NCBI RefSeq assembly: GCF_026339875.1
Contig: NZ_JAPEPZ010000002.1
Location: 496,001-560,000, forward strand
DNA length: 64,000 nucleotides
Direction: 5' to 3'
From: Streptomyces sp. NBC_01571
GTDB lineage: Bacteria > Actinomycetota > Actinomycetes > Streptomycetales > Streptomycetaceae
This document shows positions 1 through 8,936 of the stretch, one piece after another. A program made the translations under genes and the position numbers. Each line of letters begins with the position of its first letter. The stretch's first letter is position 1. The notes beneath the pieces are model-generated. The model had not been told where the DNA came from, did not search any database, and saw nothing but the letters and a program-made list of their open reading frames with translations.

Positions 1-111
1 CGGAGCTCGCGCGGCTGCGGACAGCACTCGTTCGAGTATCTCCACGGGTACCGGCTCGTCGCTGAACGCCCGCACGGCCCGGCGGCTTTCCACGGCTTCG
101 TACACATTCAC
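1..111 (-). CDS. Nitroreductase family protein, N-terminal part (runs off the window)
   Basis: Only the first 37 codons are inside the window; the gene continues beyond base 1. The translated start reads VNVYEAVESRRAVRAFSDEP, the typical opening of FMN-dependent nitroreductase-family proteins, in which the paired arginines help bind the FMN phosphate. The GTG start (complement of 109-111) is chosen because the conserved block begins there and a GGGAG-rich stretch lies just upstream. The family reduces nitro groups, quinones or flavins using NAD(P)H; the substrate cannot be told from this fragment. Identification rests on the family signature only. Confidence 0.7.
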   Translation of the reverse strand, partial: MNVYEAVESRRAVRAFSDEPVPVEILERVLSAAARAP

Positions 112-562
112 GTTCTCCCGCCCTCTCCCTCAACAACGGACCACCGCAACCGTATTCAGCGGTCAGCGTCGACCGTCACCCGGCAAGGGCGGTCTCCTGA
201 CGGGCGGTTGGGTCGTTGATTGGGCTGGGGTGACAGGAGGGTGGCTTCGTCGGCCTGGACGACATCCCCGGTGCCCGCCGGTGACCGGTGCGCCCGGAGC
301 GTACGGTTGTCCCCGCGGGCGGCGAAGGTCCTGACCGGGTCTCCCGCCGACGCGCCGGTTCGCGAAGGGTGTCGGCACGCAGGACGGCACCACGGGCCTG
401 GACGTCGGCCGCGGCACACGGCGATGACGATCTCCAGTCCGTGATGTCCGACCAGGGCAGGGGCCGGCGGCGGACTCAGAGGCTGCGTGGCGCCGCTGGT
501 GGCGCCAGGCCGTCGATGCGCTCTACGGCCGGGGCTCCGCACCGGCTGCCCGGACCGGCCCG
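112..562. other. Intergenic stretch without a recognised gene
   Basis: About 450 bases between the nitroreductase start and the end of the CGNR gene. Several open frames exist, as expected at this GC content, but none shows a recognisable family, a good ribosome site or consistent codon usage. It may hold the promoter of the nitroreductase-like gene. I see no RNA gene or clear repeat. Confidence 0.5.
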
Positions 563-1111
563 TCAGCTCTTCGTACTGCGCTGACGCGCCCGATAAGCGG
601 CCGACTTGACCCGGCTCCCGCAGGTCTTCATCGCGCACCACTCCCTGCGGTGACCACGCGACCGGTCGAGGTAGACCTGGGTGCACTCGGGTCGCCCGCA
701 CTCGCGCAGCAACGTCCCCTCATCACCGCCGAGAATCTCGACCGCCTCACGCGCGAGGCCCGCAAGCCCCTGGGAGGCCGACCCGGTGTGGCTCACGCCG
801 CGCGGGCCGAGCTGCACCTCCACTGGCATGCCGGCCGCTCGCTGGTTCAACGCGGCGACCGCCGCCGCGGGCAGCTCCTCACCCGCGAGGCGCACCACGA
901 CCAGTTCATAGATCAACTCACGGAGTTCCAAGGCGGCTTTGAGGTCCGTGTCGTTCGCGCCGGGCTCCGCGTCGAGCATCCCGGACTCGACGAACCACGC
1001 GTCGAGCAGCCCGGGAGAGGCGAGCTTCTCCGTGGGCACCGCGTTGCGTCGCGCGCGCAGGGTGCCGACGAAGTCGAGAGGAAGCGTTCCGCAGGGAAAG
1101 GCATGGTTCAC
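563..1111 (-). CDS. CGNR zinc-finger / ABATE-domain protein
   Basis: The protein of about 182 residues begins VNHAFPCGTLPLDFVGTL, the hallmark N-terminus of the ABATE (putative stress-responsive regulator) domain. It ends with a CGNR-type zinc finger: CGRPEC, then REWCAMKTCGSR, with four cysteines. Such proteins are thought to bind DNA through the C-terminal finger and are common in actinomycetes; their targets are mostly unknown. The frame is open further upstream to 1195, but the GTG at 1109-1111 fits the family start. In this copy the signature reads CGSR instead of CGNR, a mild variation. It is transcribed alone. Confidence 0.8.
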   Translation of the reverse strand: MNHAFPCGTLPLDFVGTLRARRNAVPTEKLASPGLLDAWFVESGMLDAEPGANDTDLKAALELRELIYELVVVRLAGEELPAAAVAALNQRAAGMPVEVQLGPRGVSHTGSASQGLAGLAREAVEILGGDEGTLLRECGRPECTQVYLDRSRGHRREWCAMKTCGSRVKSAAYRARQRSTKS

Positions 1112-1234
1112 GTCACCATATTGACCGGTGACAGCCAAATGTGCAACGCGCAACCCCGGCCGCCGACGCGACCCACCGAAACCGTACGATCGCACACGGC
1201 GACCGAAGGGGCGGCTTCTGGGCCTGTGAGTGCC

Positions 1235-1639
1235 TCAGACTATGGGGTGCGGCCAGTGGGCGAGGCCGTCCGGAGTGGGTGGCTGCTGGGTGGCGTCCTG
1301 AGGCGAGTCGTAGAAGTCGTAGATCGGTTGCAGGCTGTTGATCTCGAAGACTCTGCGTATCCGGGGCGAAGGGCAGGCGATGCGGAGGGAGCCCTGGCAG
1401 GCTTTGACGCGTTTGGTGATCCCGACGATGGCGCCCAGTCCCGTGGAGTCGAGGAAGGGGACGAAGCACAGGTCCAGTACGAAATTCCGGTGCCCCTGAT
1501 CGAGCAGGCCGATCGCCGCTTCGCGTATTTGAGGGGCCGTGTGGAAATCGATTTCGCCGTCGACCTCGAAGACGGTCCAGCCGTTGAGGCTGTGGTGGCT
1601 GACGGCTACGGCGCGGTTGCGGATGATGTTCGTTCGCAT
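1235..1639 (-). CDS. STAS-domain anti-sigma-factor antagonist
   Basis: A 134-residue protein with one STAS domain (about residues 10-110). The diagnostic segment is FLDSTGLGAIVG at about residue 62-73; the serine in DST is the residue that a partner anti-sigma kinase phosphorylates in RsbV/SpoIIAA/BldG-type proteins. Unphosphorylated antagonists bind the anti-sigma factor and free the sigma factor. No anti-sigma kinase or matching sigma gene lies next to it, so the partner must be elsewhere; Streptomyces encode many such orphan antagonists. The last 20 or so residues are a proline-rich tail outside the domain. Confidence 0.85.
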   Translation of the reverse strand: MRTNIIRNRAVAVSHHSLNGWTVFEVDGEIDFHTAPQIREAAIGLLDQGHRNFVLDLCFVPFLDSTGLGAIVGITKRVKACQGSLRIACPSPRIRRVFEINSLQPIYDFYDSPQDATQQPPTPDGLAHWPHPIV

Positions 1640-1984
1640 CTCTGGCTCTTTCTCCGCGGCGGGTACGACTGGAGCCCCCGGCGACGCGCACCTCCGTGAT
1701 GCCAGCTGGTATCGGTATATGTCGCCCTTCGTCCACCATACGAGCCCGCAGGCCGTGGCGTCATCGTGTTCGCGGCCGAGATGCGGATTCGGTTTGCGCC
1801 ACAGGTGTTCAGAGAGGCACCGAAAGGCCCCCGACTACGGACAGTGACGCAGTAGGCCAGCGTGTCAGTGGCCTTGCCCCGCAGGATCTCGGCGGCCTGT
1901 CCGCAGTGAACAAAAGCGGAATGTAGCAGCTCAATCACTCAACGAAGTACCCGATGTCGGGACTGTGCGCGAGTACATCAAAAA
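1640..1984. other. Intergenic stretch before the recombinase remnant
   Basis: About 345 bases with no recognised gene. It separates the STAS gene from mobile-element remnants. No tRNA that could serve as an integration site is visible. Confidence 0.4.
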
Positions 1985-2551
1985 GTGCGTGGATGGCTCC
2001 CCTCACTGGACCGCCCGCCCGCGAACGGTACGAGTCAGTCGATGCTCAGACGCGATTCGCAGAAGCGCGGAGCTCCCGGGAGCCCCGTAGACCGTGGTTC
2101 TCACATCTGGACGGTTCTTGCCGGGCCCACCTTGACGGTCGTCGGGGACGTGGACGGCTTCCTCTATCACCTGCGCTTCGGCCGGGCCCGCGCGGAATCG
2201 ACCACGAAGACGTACACAGGTCACCTCAAGCGCTTCCACGCCTGGTGCGGCGAGCACGACCTGTCGCCGGAACACGCGGCCGCCGAACTCTCGCACTACC
2301 TGACGAAGCTGAGGACCACGCCCTGGCTGACGAGCGGCCGCGGCCGGGGGCAGCTCCCACAGGACTCCACGCTCGCCCCCGCCCTGGCGGCGATCCACGG
2401 CTTCTACCTGCACCTGGCCGACCTCCGCCGGATCAGCGCGAAGGCGGTCGACACCGGCGAACTCCAGTCCGCCGTTGATCTCGCGCCGGAGATGCTCATC
2501 AGCGAAATAGCCCCACCGGTACACGCCCCGGTCACGGCCTCGAACTCCTGA
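1985..2551 (+). pseudogene. Tyrosine recombinase (phage-type integrase) remnant, core-binding domain only
   Basis: The frame contains the helical SAM-like core-binding domain of tyrosine recombinases (about residues 50-150), including AESTTKTYTGHLKRFHAWC and a helix-rich segment that would clamp the DNA site. The catalytic domain with the R...HxxR...Y residues is absent: the frame stops after 188 codons, whereas intact enzymes have about 300-400. An alternative start is ATG 2042. It is followed by a strong hairpin and a Tn3 transposase fragment, so this is most likely the leftover of an integrated element. I judge it non-functional. Confidence 0.7.
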
Positions 2552-2566
2552 AACGTTCTGGATATC

Positions 2567-2602
2567 GGTGGGGCCTCTCCGGAGCGTTGGAGAGGCCCCA
2601 CC
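2567..2602. terminator. Perfect 14-bp hairpin after the recombinase remnant
   Basis: Arms GGTGGGGCCTCTCC (2567-2580) and GGAGAGGCCCCACC (2589-2602) pair perfectly around an 8-base loop, 15 bases after the recombinase stop codon. There is no T-run, which is normal for Streptomyces terminators. It sits between two mobile-element remnants and could instead be an element end, but the position right after a stop codon favours a terminator. Confidence 0.7.
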
Positions 2603-2611
2603 TGGTCATGC

Positions 2612-2950
2612 GGTCAGATCCGTATCGTCGATCTGCTGAATCTCCTGGCGCAGGTCGTCGCGAGCTGGAACTCCACCAACGACAAGATCTTCTACGGCCG
2701 CGAGAGCGTCCTCACCGGCGCCGACCGCGACCACGCCGAGGTCTCCATGCTCGCACTCCATCTCCCGCAATCCAGCCTGGTCCTGATCAACACCCAGCTT
2801 CTCCAGGCGGTCTTCCGCGACCCGCGGTGGGCCGGGAAGCTCACCGCCGCAGACCGGCGCGGGCTGTCCCCGCTGTTCCGGTCCCACGCCAACCCGTACG
2901 GGAGATCTCACCTCGATATGGCCCCCAGGCTCGACATCACCAGGAGGTAG
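2612..2950 (+). pseudogene. Tn3-family transposase, C-terminal fragment
   Basis: Translation gives RIVDLLNLLAQVVASWNST, then IFYGRESVLTGADRDHAEV and, near the stop, LTAADRRGLSPLF and NPYGRSHLDMAPRLDI. These are the characteristic last 110 residues of Tn3-family (Tn4556-like) TnpA, whose full length is about 1000 residues. The catalytic DDE core lies upstream and is missing, so it cannot transpose. No 38-bp Tn3 terminal repeat was recognised nearby. Confidence 0.8.
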
Positions 2951-3053
2951 GCCTGCCTCGGACGGCCTGGGTGCCGCTTACTGCCCGTCGGCATGACGCG
3001 GCGGCGGGCTGCGCGGCGGGCGCTCTCCTTTCGGTAATCCGTCAACCGTTTGC

Positions 3054-3677
3054 TCAGACGGGAAGTTCGGTGACGCTGAGGGCGAAGTCCAGGTTCCCCA
3101 CTCCGTGGTTGGCGAGGCCCACCGTGACCACGCCCGCTCCTTCCAGCCAGTGCGCCATCTTCAGGCCGCCGACGTCCAGCGGGCGCAGCCCGAGGGTCTC
3201 GATGAACGCTTCGACACGCGCCTTGGCTCGCGCGTTGTCGCCGGCGAGGAAGACGTCGGGCCGACCCTTCTCCAGGACGTGGCGGAAGATGGTGTTGAAC
3301 GCCTTCACCACGCTGGCGCTTGCCGGGGCGGCCTTGGCGACTTCCTGCGCGATCGAGGTCCCCTCGCGGTGGGCCAGCCCGTCGAACGTGGAGTTGAAGG
3401 GGTTGCTGATGTCGACGATGACCTTGCCCGCGAGAGCGTCGCCGTACTGGGCGACTACCGGCACGACGCCGTCGTACAGCAGGGCCACTATGACGATGTC
3501 CCCGGCCGGGGCGGTGCCCCATTCTCCCGTCGTGGTGCCGCTGCCGAGAGCCGTGGCCAGGTCCGCGGCCTTGGACTGATCGCGGCCCATGACCTCGACG
3601 GTGTTGCCGCCCGCTACCGCCCGCGCGCCGATGGTGCGGGCCATGTTCCCGGTGCCGATGATGCTGATGTTACTCAT
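3054..3677 (-). CDS. NADPH-dependent F420 reductase-like protein (copy 1)
   Basis: A 207-residue single-domain Rossmann protein. It opens MSNISIIGTGNMA, a GxGxxA dinucleotide-binding loop, followed by a GRD segment typical of NADP binding and the family block VKAFNTIF at about residue 140. Proteins of this group (COG2085) pass hydride between NADPH and coenzyme F420, or belong to related ferric- or quinone-reductase branches; the substrate of this copy is unproven. It follows the SDR gene by 33 bases on the same strand, so the two are probably co-transcribed and under the divergent TetR protein. Two further homologues lie at 7203 and 8937. Confidence 0.85.
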   Translation of the reverse strand: MSNISIIGTGNMARTIGARAVAGGNTVEVMGRDQSKAADLATALGSGTTTGEWGTAPAGDIVIVALLYDGVVPVVAQYGDALAGKVIVDISNPFNSTFDGLAHREGTSIAQEVAKAAPASASVVKAFNTIFRHVLEKGRPDVFLAGDNARAKARVEAFIETLGLRPLDVGGLKMAHWLEGAGVVTVGLANHGVGNLDFALSVTELPV

Positions 3678-3710
3678 GAGATGTCCTGCCCTGGTTGTGG
3701 GTTGTTCGGT

Positions 3711-4445
3711 TCAGATGGCGGTGGTGCCGCCGTCGGCGACGAGTTCCATGCCGTTGACGTAGCTGGAGTCGTCGGAGGCGAGGAAGAGGGCGGCGGTGGC
3801 GATCTCGTCGGGGTGGCCCATCTGGCCGCGGGGGATGAGGGACTCGAACTGGCGCTTGGTGGCCTCGTCGAAGAGTTCTGCCTGCTTGGCGGTGGCGACC
3901 TGGCCGGGGGTCAGGACGTTGACGCGGATGCGGCGGTCCTTGAGTTCGTTGAGCCAGATTCGGGCCCAGGCCTGCTGGACGGCCTTGCTGCCGGCGTAGA
4001 CGCTCCAGCCGGGGAAGGCACCGAGGGAGGCGTTGGAGCCGGTCATGAGGATGGAGCCGCCGTCGTTGAAGAGCGGGAGGGCCTTCTGGACGGTGAACAG
4101 GGTGCCGCGGGCGTTGAGCCCGAACCAGGTGTCGAACTGAGCCTCGGTGATCTCGCCGAGCGGGGCGGGCTCGCCGCCTCCCGCGCTGGCCCACAGCACG
4201 TCGAGGCTGCCCTTCTCCCGCTTGACGGTGTCGTACAGGCGGTCCAGGTCGTCCAGGTCGGCGGCGTCTCCCTGGACGCCGGTGACGTTGCGGCCGATCT
4301 GCTGCACGGCCTCGTCCAGGGCCTCCTGGCGGCGGCCGGTGATGAAGACGTGCGCTCCCTCGTCGACGAACAGCTTCGCGCCGGCCAGCGCCATGCCGGT
4401 GGTGCCGCCGGTGATGACCGCGACCTTGCCGTCAAGCTTTCCCAT
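3711..4445 (-). CDS. Short-chain dehydrogenase/reductase (SDR)
   Basis: A 244-residue classical SDR. It has the cofactor loop TGGTTGMA near residue 12, the structural ASAGGG segment near residue 90, and the catalytic pair in YAGSK (tyrosine and lysine) near residue 150. The C-terminus with DDSSYVNGMELVADGG is typical. It oxidises or reduces an alcohol/ketone pair with NAD(P)(H). It is first in a probable two-gene operon with the F420-reductase-like gene, preceded by an AAGGGA ribosome site, and divergent from a TetR gene across a 144-bp promoter region, so repression by that TetR protein is likely. Confidence 0.9.
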   Translation of the reverse strand: MGKLDGKVAVITGGTTGMALAGAKLFVDEGAHVFITGRRQEALDEAVQQIGRNVTGVQGDAADLDDLDRLYDTVKREKGSLDVLWASAGGGEPAPLGEITEAQFDTWFGLNARGTLFTVQKALPLFNDGGSILMTGSNASLGAFPGWSVYAGSKAVQQAWARIWLNELKDRRIRVNVLTPGQVATAKQAELFDEATKRQFESLIPRGQMGHPDEIATAALFLASDDSSYVNGMELVADGGTTAI

Positions 4446-4494
4446 GGTCGTTCCCTTGAGTCGGTGGTGCCGTGTGTACCTGAGGCGATGACGT

Positions 4495-4559
4495 TATGTA
4501 CACCGCTCTGTTTTCTTAAGGTACGGGGCGGGCGACCGGGACGCAAACTATGTACACCG
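4495..4559. promoter_or_regulatory. Repeated TATGTACACCG motif between SDR operon and tetR-type gene
   Basis: The 11-mer TATGTACACCG occurs at 4495-4505 and again at 4549-4559, 54 bases apart, within the 144-bp divergent promoter region. A related GTGTACC lies at 4473-4479. The core TGTACA is a self-complementary hexamer, as expected for half of a dimeric operator. I infer binding sites for the adjacent TetR protein covering both promoters. Confidence 0.5.
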
Positions 4560-4589
4560 GTCGTTACCTAGCTGCGGTACGATGGAGCC

Positions 4590-5201
4590 ATGACGGAGTT
4601 GGAGAAGGGCCCCACGGGCCGCCGCCGCGGCAGAGGCGCCCGCGAGCGCATCATCAGCGCGTCCCAGCAGCTGTTCCGCGAGCAGGGCATCAACCGCACC
4701 GGCATGGACCAGCTCTGTGCGGCGGCCCAGGTATCCAAGCGCACGGCCTACCAGCACTTCACCGGCAAGGACGAACTCGTCGCCGAGTACCTGCGCCGGT
4801 TCGACCCCTCCGTTCTGTCCGGCGTGTTCGACCGCCCCGACCTCACGCCGCGCGAACGGCTCCTCGCCGCCTTCGACATCCCCGCCAACACCCCCCTGTG
4901 CCCCTACATCGCCACCGCCGTCGAACTCCACGACCCCGAGCACCCCGCGTCCCAGTACGCACGCGACTACAAGAAAGCCGTCGCCGCGCGGCTCGCCGAC
5001 ACCGCCCGCGAAGCCGGCGCCGCCGACCCTGAACAGCTCGGCGAGCAGCTTGCCCTGCTCATCGACGGCGCCGCGGCACGCACCCGGGTCCTCAACGCCG
5101 ACGCCTTCCCCACCGCCGCCGCCATCGCCGCCGTCCTCATCGACAACGCCATCCCCGCCACAGCCGGCGACGACCGGCGGCGGGAGGAAGTGTCGAGTTG
5201 A
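4590..5201 (+). CDS. TetR/AcrR family transcriptional regulator
   Basis: A 203-residue regulator. The N-terminal helix-turn-helix (about residues 14-60) contains ARERIISASQQLFREQG and a recognition region VSKRTAYQHFTGKDEL, typical of TetR. The C-terminal ligand domain is generic. It is transcribed divergently from the SDR/F420-reductase pair and probably represses both itself and that operon through the repeated TATGTACACCG sites. A GGAG ribosome site precedes the ATG. The stretch after its stop up to 5494 has no convincing gene. Confidence 0.9.
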   Translation: MTELEKGPTGRRRGRGARERIISASQQLFREQGINRTGMDQLCAAAQVSKRTAYQHFTGKDELVAEYLRRFDPSVLSGVFDRPDLTPRERLLAAFDIPANTPLCPYIATAVELHDPEHPASQYARDYKKAVAARLADTAREAGAADPEQLGEQLALLIDGAAARTRVLNADAFPTAAAIAAVLIDNAIPATAGDDRRREEVSS

Positions 5202-5494
5202 CTTGGCACTCCGCGGCCGGGCCGGACGCGCTGCCGGTCGCGCGGCTGCACCCGCTGGTACGCGACACCAGCCGTCCGGCACCTGGCCCGGACCTGCGGG
5301 CTTTTACCGGAACTGGCCGCCCGCCTGCTGAAGGCTGCGACAGAAGCCGCCGGGGCGACCGGCACCCCCCGAAGGCTTCAGGAGTTCGAGGCCGTCATCC
5401 CGGCCCAGGGCGCTGACGCGCCGCCCGTTCGAACAGACGGCTGATCACATGAGTCCGTACGCGGCGGCGCATGCAAAACTCGTATGCGGCTGGG

Positions 5495-5555
5495 GGTTCT
5501 GAAGATGCGGGTGGCCCGCCAGCGTCGCTGGCGGGCCACCCGCATCTTCAGAACC
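5495..5555. repeat. 61-bp near-perfect palindrome
   Basis: Left arm 5495-5524 and right arm 5526-5555 are exact reverse complements (30 bp each) around a single centre base T5525. The arm begins GGTTCTGAAGATGCGGGTGG. In RNA it would form one very long hairpin. It lies between the end of the rightward TetR gene and the end of the leftward LysR gene, so a bidirectional terminator is the simplest reading; the length is unusual and an inserted or cruciform-forming element is also possible. Confidence 0.85.
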
Positions 5556-5559
5556 TCTA

Positions 5560-5791
5560 CGAGCCGGAGACTTGCTACCGCCCTCATCCACTCCACCGCG
5601 GCGCTCTCCTCGCGGGGCAGGACGGCGTTGACTTCTGGACCGAGCCGGCTGAGCCATTCACGCTGACCATCAGCGAGCGGCCCATCTGGCCCACGCCAGC
5701 ACGAAACGAAGGCCAACAGGCGGGCAGCCAACACGTCCGGCTGGAACCCACCATCGAGTTCGGGATCCCAGAGACCGACTCTCGACGCCAT
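5560..5791 (-). pseudogene. Possible gene fragment of unknown function
   Basis: The minus-strand frame from ATG 5791 reads plausibly as protein (FQPDVLAARLLAFVSCW, then a DGPLADGQREWLSRLG segment) with acceptable codon usage, but it runs straight into the 61-bp palindrome and loses any protein character there. I do not recognise a family. It may be the 5' part of a gene truncated by insertion or rearrangement at the palindrome, or simply a chance frame. The rest of 5202-6016 shows no gene. Confidence 0.25.
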
Positions 5792-6016
5792 GAACGGCAG
5801 ACCGTCGGTGAACGGCTCCGTTCCGACGACAGGGCGATCAGCCGACTTGGGGCCGCGTCCGCAGCACGTACTTCCAGTCGGTCTCAGGTGCTTCCCTGCC
5901 CCTCCGACAACGGCTTGCCGAAGAACGGAACCGGCTCAGAGGTCAGCCGCAACAGCACCACTCCGTCAGGCCATGTCACTCTTCAGCGCATGATGAACGG
6001 GGGTCAGTCGAACTGC

Positions 6017-6934
6017 TCAAGCGTGCCTCGTGACGGCATCGCCCCCACGCTGCCACATCTCGTAGTTCCCACATTCTGCCGTGATCTCAGCCGTCGACCG
6101 GGCCGCAGTGACGAAGTCATCTACTACCGGTGAGGTGTGCGATGCCGCCACCGCGAGGCACACCTGGTCGGGCGCCAGATCCGGGATGGGCACATAGACG
6201 ACGTCCGGATGCGAGTAGAACACGGACGCCGAACGGGCCAGGAAGGAGATGCCCCGTCCGGCCGCCACATGCTCGAGCGTCTCGTCCACCCCGCGCACCG
6301 GGTACCCGGCATTGGCGAGCGGGCGCTTGGTGGGCTGCGTACTCGGGTCACCCTGCCAGACCAGCGGTTCGCCGGCCAGGTCGGCCTCGGTGACCTCCTC
6401 CTTGTCGGCAAACCGGTGTCCGGCGGGCAGTACCGCTACCCGTGGCTCGGTGTACAGCGGGGTGACGCGCAGGCCGGCCTCGTCGATGGGCAGCCGCACG
6501 TAGCCGACGTCGATGCGGCCGTCGAGCAGCATCGCAGCCTGGTCGTCGCCTTCGATCCGCTGCACGTCCACGACCACGTCCGGGTGCCGGTCCTCGAACG
6601 CACGGGCCGCCGGGGTGACTGCAACGCCGGCCCGGAAACCGACCATCAGCCGCCGTTTGCCGCCGGCGGCCGCGGACACCCGGCGGCGGACCGCGTGGGT
6701 TGAGGCGAGCAGCGGACCGGCGTCGGCCAGCAGTTGCCGGCCCGCATCTGTCAACTCCACGCCGTGGCGATCCCTGGTGAACAGCGAGGCGCCGAGATCC
6801 TGCTCGAGCGCACGGATCTGCCGGCTGAGCACCGGCTGCGCGATGTGCAGCTCATCGGCGGCGCGACCGAAATGCAACCGGTCGGCCACAGCGACGAAGT
6901 AACGCAGTTTGCGCAGGTCCAGGTCCGGATCCAT
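6017..6934 (-). CDS. LysR family transcriptional regulator
   Basis: A 305-residue LysR-type regulator. The N-terminal winged helix (residues about 1-60) has LRKLRYFVAVADRLHFGRAA followed by a LSRQIRALEQDLG recognition segment. The C-terminal substrate-binding domain starts near residue 90 and is complete. ATG 6934 is chosen over an upstream in-frame ATG because GGGAGG lies five bases before it and the family start falls there. It faces away from the F420-reductase-like gene at 7203 across 270 bp and probably controls that gene group in response to a small inducer. Confidence 0.9.
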   Translation of the reverse strand: MDPDLDLRKLRYFVAVADRLHFGRAADELHIAQPVLSRQIRALEQDLGASLFTRDRHGVELTDAGRQLLADAGPLLASTHAVRRRVSAAAGGKRRLMVGFRAGVAVTPAARAFEDRHPDVVVDVQRIEGDDQAAMLLDGRIDVGYVRLPIDEAGLRVTPLYTEPRVAVLPAGHRFADKEEVTEADLAGEPLVWQGDPSTQPTKRPLANAGYPVRGVDETLEHVAAGRGISFLARSASVFYSHPDVVYVPIPDLAPDQVCLAVAASHTSPVVDDFVTAARSTAEITAECGNYEMWQRGGDAVTRHA

Positions 6935-7202
6935 GACCCCTCCCGGTCGGTGATGCCTCCAGGGTATCACCACGACTGAAAGAAGTCTTGGACGCCCACT
7001 CAGGCCAATGGCAACCTGAATAGATACCTAGTAGTACGAGCGAATTCGGCACAAGAATTCGACGTCGGAGGACCCAGGCCCAGAATGAGCACATCAGGAA
7101 TTGAACGCCCCCCATCGCGTCATTCGACGGCGTCGACGAAACAACCGTTGACAACGACGGGGTGGCCTGGCGTCCTATCCAGCTCCAGAAAGCAGGAACT
7201 CA

Positions 7203-7835
7203 ATGAGCAGCATCAGCATTATCGGCCTGGGGAACCTGGCCCGTGCTTTGGCCGGCCGGGCGCTCGCCGGCGGTAACGCCGTCGAGATCATCGGCCGCGA
7301 CCAGGCCAAGGCCAAGGAATTGGCCGCTGCGCTCGGTGGCGCCACGGTCGGGACGGCCGGCACCGCCCCGGCCGGGGACATCGTTGTCCTCGCCGTGCCG
7401 TACGCCGGCGCGGCGGCGGTGGTGAGGGAGTACGGGGACGTACTGCGCGGCAAGATCATCGTTGACGTCACCAACCCCGTAGCCCCCGACCTTCAAGGCT
7501 TCGTCGTCCCCGACGACAGTTCTGGCGCACAGGAGATCGCCAAGGCGGCTCCCGACGACGCGTATGTCGTCAAGGCGTTCAACACTGTGTTCTCACACGT
7601 TCTGGCGGCCGGCCCGGCCGAGGATCGCCCTCTGGACGTGTTCATCGCCGGCGACGACGCGCAGGCGAAGGCACGCGTGTCAACGTTCGTCGAGAGCCTT
7701 GGGCTGCGCCCCTGGGACATCGGGGAACTGTTCATGGCGCGGGCACTGGAGAACGCCGGCCTGCTGGAGCTGGGCCTCATGAACCACTCCGTCAAGCACG
7801 CCAATTTCTCCCTCGGCATCGCCCTGCTCGGCTGA
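7203..7835 (+). CDS. NADPH-dependent F420 reductase-like protein (copy 2)
   Basis: A 210-residue Rossmann protein homologous to the products at 3054 and 8937. It opens MSSISIIGLGNLA and shares GRDQAKA, TAPAGDIV and VKAFNTVF with copy 1, to which it is the closer relative. It probably uses NADPH; the acceptor (F420, flavin or quinone) is not evident. It begins a rightward run of three redox genes (7203, 7929, 8937) with gaps of 93 and 69 bases, which may form an operon controlled by the divergent LysR regulator. Confidence 0.85.
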   Translation: MSSISIIGLGNLARALAGRALAGGNAVEIIGRDQAKAKELAAALGGATVGTAGTAPAGDIVVLAVPYAGAAAVVREYGDVLRGKIIVDVTNPVAPDLQGFVVPDDSSGAQEIAKAAPDDAYVVKAFNTVFSHVLAAGPAEDRPLDVFIAGDDAQAKARVSTFVESLGLRPWDIGELFMARALENAGLLELGLMNHSVKHANFSLGIALLG

Positions 7836-7928
7836 GCACACCCCTTACCCACACCTTTCGTGCCGCGTTATGCCAGTTCACTTGCGGCCCGAAAAAGACC
7901 CTGCACCTACCCTCACAAGGACAATCAG

Positions 7929-8867
7929 ATGCGCGTATTCGTCGCTGGGGGGACCGGCCATTCCGGTTCGTACATCATCCCCGAGCTCATCGCCGCCGGG
8001 CACGAGGTCACCGGCCTGGCCCGGTCGGACGCGGCCGCGGCGGCCCTGTCCGCGCTCGGCGCGAAGGTGCGTCGCGGCGACGTCCAGGATCTCGACGGGC
8101 TCAAGGAGGCAGCCTCGGGTTCCGATGGCGTCATCCACGTGGCCCACAGGCAGGATCTGCTGCCCTCCGGCGGGATGGACGCCGTGGCCGCTGCGGAGCT
8201 CCCGATCATGCTCGCGTACGGCGAGGCACTGGCAGGAACCGGAAAGCCGCTGGTCACGGCGGGGAGCATTGGCTCACCCGGGCAGCACCTGGGCCGGTCG
8301 GCCACCGAGGAGGACCCGGCCCTCCCCGCCGGCGAGGAGCACAAAGGCACCCTGCGAATCCGCAACGTCGTGGAAAGGGCCGTAGTCGACCTCGCCGAGC
8401 AGGGGGTGCGGTCCTCGGTCGTGCGGATCGCCAACATCGCGCACAGCACGACCGATCGTGTCGGCTTCCTCCCCACGCTGATCGCGCTCGCGAAGGAGAA
8501 GGGGTTCGTCGGCTACCACGGCGACGGCGCGAACCTGTGGAACGCCGTGCACATCCGCGATGCCGCCACCTTGTTCCGCCTGGCGCTGGAGAAGGGGTCA
8601 GCCGGCAGATACTGGCACGCGGTCGGGGACGGGGCCATCCCGTTCCGCGAGATCGCCGAGGCCATCGCCAGCCGTCTGGGCCTGCCCGCCGTGAGCGTTC
8701 CCAACGATGCCCTGATGACGCCGGGGTACTTCGGGTTCCTCACGAATATCGTCACGCAGAGCTACCCAGCGTCCAACCTCGTCACCCGCCGGACCCTCGG
8801 TTGGGAACCCTCCCAGCCCGGCCTGCTCGCCGATATGGACAACGGCCACTATTTCCCCGCCGGCTGA
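7929..8867 (+). CDS. NAD(P)-dependent epimerase/dehydratase-like SDR protein
   Basis: A 312-residue extended-SDR protein. It begins MRVFVAGGTGHSGSYIIPEL, with a variant GxxGxxG cofactor loop, followed by LARSDAAAAAL and RRGDVQDLDGL, the NADP-sensing and adenine-pocket segments. The usual catalytic YxxxK motif is not evident, as in atypical SDRs. AAGGA seven bases before ATG 7929 sets the start. It lies between two F420-reductase-like genes and probably shares their transcript and stress-related redox role. Confidence 0.85.
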   Translation: MRVFVAGGTGHSGSYIIPELIAAGHEVTGLARSDAAAAALSALGAKVRRGDVQDLDGLKEAASGSDGVIHVAHRQDLLPSGGMDAVAAAELPIMLAYGEALAGTGKPLVTAGSIGSPGQHLGRSATEEDPALPAGEEHKGTLRIRNVVERAVVDLAEQGVRSSVVRIANIAHSTTDRVGFLPTLIALAKEKGFVGYHGDGANLWNAVHIRDAATLFRLALEKGSAGRYWHAVGDGAIPFREIAEAIASRLGLPAVSVPNDALMTPGYFGFLTNIVTQSYPASNLVTRRTLGWEPSQPGLLADMDNGHYFPAG

Positions 8868-8936
8868 CGGCGGGAACCGGGACCGAAACGAGCCCGGCAA
8901 CCGGCAAGTTCGGCTTTTCTGAAGGACGTTGAGACA

